Of a stretch of DNA of 9,737 nucleotides, positions 5,929-9,737 are shown piece after piece. The notes beneath the pieces were generated by a model. That model worked only from the letters and a program-made list of their open reading frames with translations, was not told the origin of the DNA and ran no database searches. The stretch spans positions 486-10,222 of the forward strand of contig DDFO01000046.1 of assembly GCA_002337215.1 (NCBI GenBank). The letters are read 5' to 3'. Source of the DNA: Phycisphaerales bacterium UBA1926. GTDB taxonomy: Bacteria; Planctomycetota; Phycisphaerae; Phycisphaerales; UBA1924. Positions within the stretch are counted from its first letter, which is position 1, and every line of letters begins with the position of its first letter. The translations under genes were made by a program, and so were the position numbers.

Positions 5929-7143
5929 ATGCCGATGGATGAGACCCAACGCATCTCCTCGAAACTGTCGAAGTTCGTGCCCTCGCTGACCCTCTCGCTC
6001 AAAGCGATCGCGGGTGAGCGGCGCGCGGCCGGGAAACCCGTCTTTGACTTCGGGCTCGGCGAGACCCGGGGCGAACTCCGCCCGGTGATCCGTGAGGCGG
6101 GGTCGCAGGCCTACCGCGAGGGCCGGACGATGTACGCCGATCCCGCGGGTCTCCCCGAACTCCGCGACGCGGTGATCGACTGGCTCGGTCTCTCCGCGGC
6201 GTACGGCCCCGAGCATGTGACTATCACCACGGGCGCCAAGCAGGCGTTGTTCAACATCTTCCTGGCGGTCTGCAACCCCGCGGATTGCGTGCTGCTCGAT
6301 GCGGCACCGTGGGTGAGCTACCAGCCGCTCGCTGTCTCGGCGTACGCATTCCCCGTCGCGGTCCTCCCGCTCGTCGGGCACGGTGACTATCTCAAGGTCT
6401 CGCCCCGCGACCTGGAACGCAACCTCGAGGCCCGCCCCCACGCGAGGCTCTTCCTGCTCAACAACCCGGTGAACCCGACCGCGCAGCTCTACAGCGCCGA
6501 CGAGGTCGCGGCGCTCCTTGAAGTCTGCTGCCGCTTCGGTGTCTACATGGTCCTCGATCGGCTCTATTGGCGGATCGTCTTCGACGGGGCAGACTACCCC
6601 GAGCCCCCGATCGACGATCGCACCCGCCGCTGGCTGATCCAGGTCGACGGGATGAGCAAGAATTTCCGCTCGACTGGTGGGATGCGGATCGGATGGACCG
6701 TTGCCGACGAGGATGTCACCCGCGCGATGGTCAATCTCCAGAGCCACTACACATCTGGGCCCGCCGTGCCCGACCAGTTGGCGGCGCTCGCGGCGATCTC
6801 GGAGCCCTACGACCGCGAGATGGTCGTCGATCTCGAGCGAAAACGCGATCTGCTGCTCGCGTCCGCCGCGGGAATGCCGCACGTGGAGATCTGGCCCACA
6901 CCCGCGGCCTTCTACTCGTTCTGGAATGTCGAGGGCTGTCTCGGGAGGCGAACCCCTCAGGGCGAGACGATCGCGACGGCCGACGATGTGAGCCGATACC
7001 TGCTCGACGAGGCGGGGGTCGTCACCGCGAGCGGGCGGGCCTTCCTCCAGGAAGGCTTCCTCCGCCTGAGCTTCACCACCAGCGACGAGGACATCACCCG
7101 GGGCATGGCGGCCGCGGCGGAGGCGCTCGGCCGCCTCGGGTGA
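5929..7143 (+). CDS. PLP-dependent class I aminotransferase (aspartate aminotransferase-like)
   Basis: 404 residues, the usual length for fold-type I class I/II aminotransferases. Landmarks: TGAKQALFNI (101-110), W128 in APWVSY (ring stacking on PLP), N182 in NNPVNPTA, D210 (pairs with the pyridine nitrogen), Y213, Schiff-base lysine K244 in GMSKNF, phosphate-binding R253, and R379 in LRLSF (substrate carboxylate). The W128-N182 spacing equals that of classical AspAT, and the C-terminal LGRRTPQGETI...YLLDEAGV...GFLRLSF resembles subgroup Ib aspartate/prephenate aminotransferases. Two oddities are visible: NPTG is NPTA, and R253 is nine residues after K244 rather than the usual eight. The amino donor is therefore unproven. 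ATG 5929 is used; ATG 5935 (same frame) is equally possible, and neither has a clear Shine-Dalgarno. The gene lies 100 nt after ppk1 and 79 nt before the DHS-like gene. Confidence 0.88.
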   Translation: MPMDETQRISSKLSKFVPSLTLSLKAIAGERRAAGKPVFDFGLGETRGELRPVIREAGSQAYREGRTMYADPAGLPELRDAVIDWLGLSAAYGPEHVTITTGAKQALFNIFLAVCNPADCVLLDAAPWVSYQPLAVSAYAFPVAVLPLVGHGDYLKVSPRDLERNLEARPHARLFLLNNPVNPTAQLYSADEVAALLEVCCRFGVYMVLDRLYWRIVFDGADYPEPPIDDRTRRWLIQVDGMSKNFRSTGGMRIGWTVADEDVTRAMVNLQSHYTSGPAVPDQLAALAAISEPYDREMVVDLERKRDLLLASAAGMPHVEIWPTPAAFYSFWNVEGCLGRRTPQGETIATADDVSRYLLDEAGVVTASGRAFLQEGFLRLSFTTSDEDITRGMAAAAEALGRLG

Positions 7144-7210
7144 GCCTGGCTCTCTGCGCCGCGTGTCGGATTCGATGCCCGTCGAGTTTCGGTTCCGGCG
7201 TGGGATTTCC

Positions 7211-7216
7211 TACACT
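7211..7216 (+). promoter_or_regulatory. Possible -10 box giving a leaderless DHS-like mRNA
   Basis: TACACT (fits TANNNT) ends exactly 6 nt before ATG 7223, so the transcript would begin at about the start codon. No usable Shine-Dalgarno is present (GGTGG is only 1 nt from the ATG). No convincing -35 is seen. If active, this gene is transcribed independently of the aminotransferase upstream. Confidence 0.4.
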
Positions 7217-7222
7217 GGTGGC

Positions 7223-8341
7223 ATGACCAACTGGACCAAAGCCGATCTCCTCGCCAACCCCGTCGAGCACATCGACCTGACCGCGTTCGACGCCCGCCCG
7301 ATGATCGACGCGTGGTCGAAGACCGCCTACCAGGCGCGCAACACCGCGCGGGCCGCGGAGATCTATTCGATGATGCTCGCCGACACCGGGTGCGCGGTCA
7401 TCCTCACCCTTGCCGGGTCGCTGATCAGCGCCGGGATGAAGAAGGCGATCTGCCAGTTGATCGAGGCGAACGCGGTCGACGCGATCGTCTCGAGCGGGGC
7501 GAACCTTGTCGACCAGGACTTCTTCGAGGGGCTCGGCTTCCGCCACTACATCGCGCCGGGGAGCCCCGAGAGCCCGCCCGTTGACGACCCGACGCTCCGC
7601 GACTTCGCGATCGACCGGATCTACGACACGTACATCAACGAGGACGAGCTCCGAATCTGCGACGACAAGACCAAGGAGATCTTCGACGGCCTCGAGCCCG
7701 GGGCGTACAGCAGCCGGGCGTTGCTCGCCGAGTTCGGCAAGTACCTCGAGGCAAACCACCCCGAGAACGAGTCGATCCTGCTCACGGCTCACCGCAAGGG
7801 CGTGCCCGTCTTCTGCCCGGCCTTCAGCGATTGCTCCGCGGGGTTCGGGATCGTGATGCACCAGGCCGAGCGGGCGCGGGATGGAAAATCATCGGTCACG
7901 ATCGACAGCGGGCGCGACTTCTTCGAGCTCACGCAGATCAAGATCCACACGATGGAGAAGGGGCCCGACGGGAAGCAGGGTGACACGGGTCTGCTGATGC
8001 TCGCGGGGGGTGTGCCCAAGAACTTCGTCCAGGACATCGTCGTCTCGGGCGAGCTGCTCGTCGAGAAGGGACTGGTCGACCTGCCCGAGGGCACCGAGAC
8101 CCCGATGCACAAGTACGCGATCCAGCTCACCGCCGCCGACGCGCGTGACGGGGCGCTGTCGGGCTCGACCCTCCGCGAGGCGTGCAGCTGGGGCAAGGTC
8201 GATGTCGTCCACGAGCAGATGGTCTTCGGCGAGGTGACGACGCTCTTCCCGCTGATCGCGTCGGACGCGTACCACCGCGGGGCGTGGAAGTCGCGGCCTG
8301 AGCGGCGGCTCGCGGAGCTGTTCGCCGCAGCGAAGGTGTAA
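7223..8341 (+). CDS. Deoxyhypusine synthase-family protein, probable homospermidine or related polyamine synthase
   Basis: 372 residues, matching the length of eukaryotic deoxyhypusine synthase (369). The Rossmann-type NAD-binding core is clear: LTLAGSLISAGMKK (61-74), VDAIVSSGANLVDQD (85-99), GVPVFCPAFSDCSAG (193-207), GGVPKN (262-267). The catalytic lysine of the family is K325 in the C321-S-W-G-K motif, with W323 and E319 matching human W327 and E323. By hand alignment human H288 corresponds to N267 and human D316 to L312, so the spermidine site has changed. Bacteria lack eIF5A, the substrate of true DHS; bacterial homologues, for example in Anabaena, are needed for homospermidine synthesis, which is the best guess here. 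Start ATG 7223 was chosen because homology begins there and the upstream 20 residues look non-coding. It converges on the gene at 8421-9200 with 79 nt between; no clear intrinsic terminator is seen there. Confidence 0.88.
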   Translation: MTNWTKADLLANPVEHIDLTAFDARPMIDAWSKTAYQARNTARAAEIYSMMLADTGCAVILTLAGSLISAGMKKAICQLIEANAVDAIVSSGANLVDQDFFEGLGFRHYIAPGSPESPPVDDPTLRDFAIDRIYDTYINEDELRICDDKTKEIFDGLEPGAYSSRALLAEFGKYLEANHPENESILLTAHRKGVPVFCPAFSDCSAGFGIVMHQAERARDGKSSVTIDSGRDFFELTQIKIHTMEKGPDGKQGDTGLLMLAGGVPKNFVQDIVVSGELLVEKGLVDLPEGTETPMHKYAIQLTAADARDGALSGSTLREACSWGKVDVVHEQMVFGEVTTLFPLIASDAYHRGAWKSRPERRLAELFAAAKV

Positions 8342-8420
8342 CGACGATCCCCACCCTATCGGCACACACGCACGAAAGAGCCCAGAGCGTGAGCGACGGG
8401 CCGGGGTGCAACCGCTCCCG

Positions 8421-9200
8421 TTAGACGCCGAGATGCTCGCGAATCACGATCTGCGCCGCGGCGTCGGTCATGATGAAGTCTTCTTTGACGATCGCCCGGC
8501 CGCACTCGGGGCAGCGGGCCGCCGCGACGCCCCTGCACTGATACTTGCACTGCGGGCACAGCAGGTCGCGATCCTGCAGCACCCGGATGAGGATCTTTTC
8601 CTCGGCGTCGGCCCCACCGGCCCGCGAGGCGATCATGTCCTCGATCGCTGCGACGGTGCCGTCATCGAGGTCCTCGAGCGGGACGATCGGTCCGTTGTCG
8701 TCGGCGGTTTCGATGAACAGGGCCGACCGCGTGCGCGTCGCGCGGACCACGCCGGCCCACGCGATCCTCGTGGTCCGCAGCGAGTCCGTCGTCTCGATTC
8801 CGTGCGGGTCGAGCCTGAGCACTGTCGGCGAGAACAGATGGGGGGCGACCGAATTGCGATACTCCATCACGGTGTGTTTCGCCATCGCCTTGCGGGTTCG
8901 GGTGAGGGAGAGCTTCGGAATCACGACGCCCGCGAAAACGATCAGGCCCAACCCGGCGCAGAGGATCCTGATGTCGGCGGTGAGGCCCGGCGAGTTGTTC
9001 GCCCTGAGGAACCAGTAAACGCCGAACGACCCGATCAGAATCCACCAGAACCACCGCATTAGCAGAGCGGTCCGGTACTTCCTGGCGTGCGGTATGAACT
9101 TGTCGTCGAGCACCCAATCCGCGATTGCGCGGAGATAGGTCTCGATTGTGAGGCTGTAGCGCACCTCGATGTCGGCTGGATTGGGATCGGTCTCGTTCAT
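8421..9200 (-). CDS. YcxB-like membrane protein with C-terminal zinc ribbon
   Basis: 259 residues. Two hydrophobic segments (about 46-66 and 78-97) anchor it in the membrane. Residues about 120-190 (SPTVLRLDPHGIETTDS...RIAWAGVVRATRTRSALFIE) resemble the cytoplasmic YcxB-like fold, a small beta-rich domain of unknown function. The C-terminus carries C215-x2-C218 and C230-x2-C233 (CPQCKY...CPECGR), a rubredoxin-knuckle zinc ribbon in the style of many planctomycete proteins, with C222 extra; about 25 residues follow it. Start ATG 9200 follows the upstream gene's stop by 21 nt, so the two are probably one operon. There is no Shine-Dalgarno, but TATGCT lies 9 nt before the ATG and could be a -10. 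Function unknown; the YcxB assignment is by sequence look only. Confidence 0.75.
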   Translation of the reverse strand: MNETDPNPADIEVRYSLTIETYLRAIADWVLDDKFIPHARKYRTALLMRWFWWILIGSFGVYWFLRANNSPGLTADIRILCAGLGLIVFAGVVIPKLSLTRTRKAMAKHTVMEYRNSVAPHLFSPTVLRLDPHGIETTDSLRTTRIAWAGVVRATRTRSALFIETADDNGPIVPLEDLDDGTVAAIEDMIASRAGGADAEEKILIRVLQDRDLLCPQCKYQCRGVAAARCPECGRAIVKEDFIMTDAAAQIVIREHLGV

Positions 9201-9221
9201 CTCGGCGGAAGCATACCGGAA

Positions 9222-9737
9222 TCACCCTGAATCCCATCTCGCCCTTATCCGCCGAATCCGCGCCCGCACCGACGCCGCCGACTCACTCGCCTCCGCGTCC
9301 GCCAGCAGCGCCTCCGCCTCGGCTCGGTACCGAGGGTGCGCTTCGGCCAGGCGGGCGAAGCCGCTGTACGCCCATGCGCGCACGAACTTGTTCTCGTCGG
9401 CCAGGCACCGCTCGACCAGCCGTTTCGCGTCCCGGACCGACTCGGCCGGAACCGGGGCGTGCTCCATGATCTGCAGCGCGTGCAGGCGGGCGGCCCAGTG
9501 CTCGAACCGGGCGGCGGACCGGTAGAACGCCTCGGCCTGCGATTCGGAGAGCGCGTTGCCCGACTCCTTCTGCTCAAGATGATGTTTGATCAGCCACGAC
9601 GCGGCGACCTCGATGGCGGTCTCTCCCGCGAGGCGGATCAGCGAACCGACGAAGCCCCGCTTCACGGCCTGCCGCTCATAGACCGCACGGATCGCGTCGG
9701 CGTGTTTCCCGTCCCACGACGCGAGGTCGGCTTGGAG
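9222..9737 (-). CDS. Helical (HEAT-like) repeat protein, 5' end outside the window
   Basis: The frame is open to the right edge, so 171 C-terminal residues are seen and the start is missing; the internal GTG at 9665 is not needed as a start. It is rich in Ala, Glu and Arg and almost all helical. Stretches such as EHWAARLHALQIMEHAP and DENKFVRAWAYSGFARLAEAHPRY read like two consecutive HEAT-type helix pairs, with the second containing the typical FVRAWAY core. The visible N-terminus LQADLASWDGKHADAIRAVYE may begin a separate conserved segment. No catalytic motif, signal peptide or membrane segment is visible. The last residues are strongly basic (RARIRRIRARW). It precedes the zinc-ribbon gene by 21 nt. 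I do not recognise the family precisely. Confidence 0.7.
   Translation of the reverse strand, partial: LQADLASWDGKHADAIRAVYERQAVKRGFVGSLIRLAGETAIEVAASWLIKHHLEQKESGNALSESQAEAFYRSAARFEHWAARLHALQIMEHAPVPAESVRDAKRLVERCLADENKFVRAWAYSGFARLAEAHPRYRAEAEALLADAEASESAASVRARIRRIRARWDSG

Noticed and set aside
5719..6882. 387-codon minus-strand open frame across the ppk1 end and aminotransferase
   Set aside because: It spans two unrelated genes on the other strand and shows only repetitive Glu/Arg/Val/Asp shadow composition.
5929..8341. Aminotransferase plus DHS-like gene as a dedicated new polyamine operon
   Set aside because: The only evidence is adjacency with a 79-nt gap, and a separate promoter-like box precedes the second gene. 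It is kept only as a remark in the DHS finding.
8342..8420. Possible bidirectional terminator between the converging DHS-like and zinc-ribbon genes
   Set aside because: Only 5-bp pairings (such as ACGGG with CCCGT at 8396-8421) were found and there is no T run on either strand, so it is not called.

Overview
The window reads as ordinary chromosomal DNA from a GC-rich bacterium, most likely a planctomycete (Planctomycetota) and perhaps of the Phycisphaerae. I infer this from four things: strong G/C at third codon positions, a LolA-like plus thioredoxin fusion protein with a signal peptide, a membrane protein ending in a CPxC...CPEC zinc ribbon of the kind common in planctomycetes, and a bacterial deoxyhypusine-synthase-like enzyme. 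No rRNA, tRNA, CRISPR array, transposon or phage gene is visible. The taxonomic call rests on protein style only and is moderate in confidence.

Layout. Positions 1-94 hold two intrinsic terminators that face each other: one ends a plus-strand gene lying off the left edge, the other ends the first minus-strand gene. Two minus-strand genes follow, an exported thioredoxin-like (TlpA-type) protein (140-1480) and trpC (1774-2613), separated by a 293-nt gap rich in inverted and direct repeats. Divergent from trpC, almost back to back, is a CPBP/Abi-type intramembrane protease homologue (2630-3565). It is followed on the plus strand by polyphosphate kinase ppk1 (3669-5828), a class I aspartate-type aminotransferase (5929-7143) and a deoxyhypusine synthase homologue (7223-8341). 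Converging on these from the right are a YcxB-like membrane protein with a C-terminal zinc ribbon (8421-9200) and a helical-repeat protein whose 5' end is cut by the window edge (9222-9737); these two are spaced 21 nt apart like an operon.

The genes do not form one obvious pathway. trpC is an orphan tryptophan gene, ppk1 makes the polyphosphate reserve, and the aminotransferase and the DHS-like enzyme (probably a polyamine enzyme such as homospermidine synthase) are neighbours without proven linkage. I found no convincing new defence or mobile system. The points most worth checking are: a putative folded element of about 90 nt (1632-1721); a hairpin motif shared by two intergenic regions; a TACAxx-N6-ATG arrangement suggesting leaderless mRNAs for ppk1 and the DHS-like gene; a one-residue insertion in the aminotransferase active-site loop; and altered substrate-site residues in the DHS homologue.
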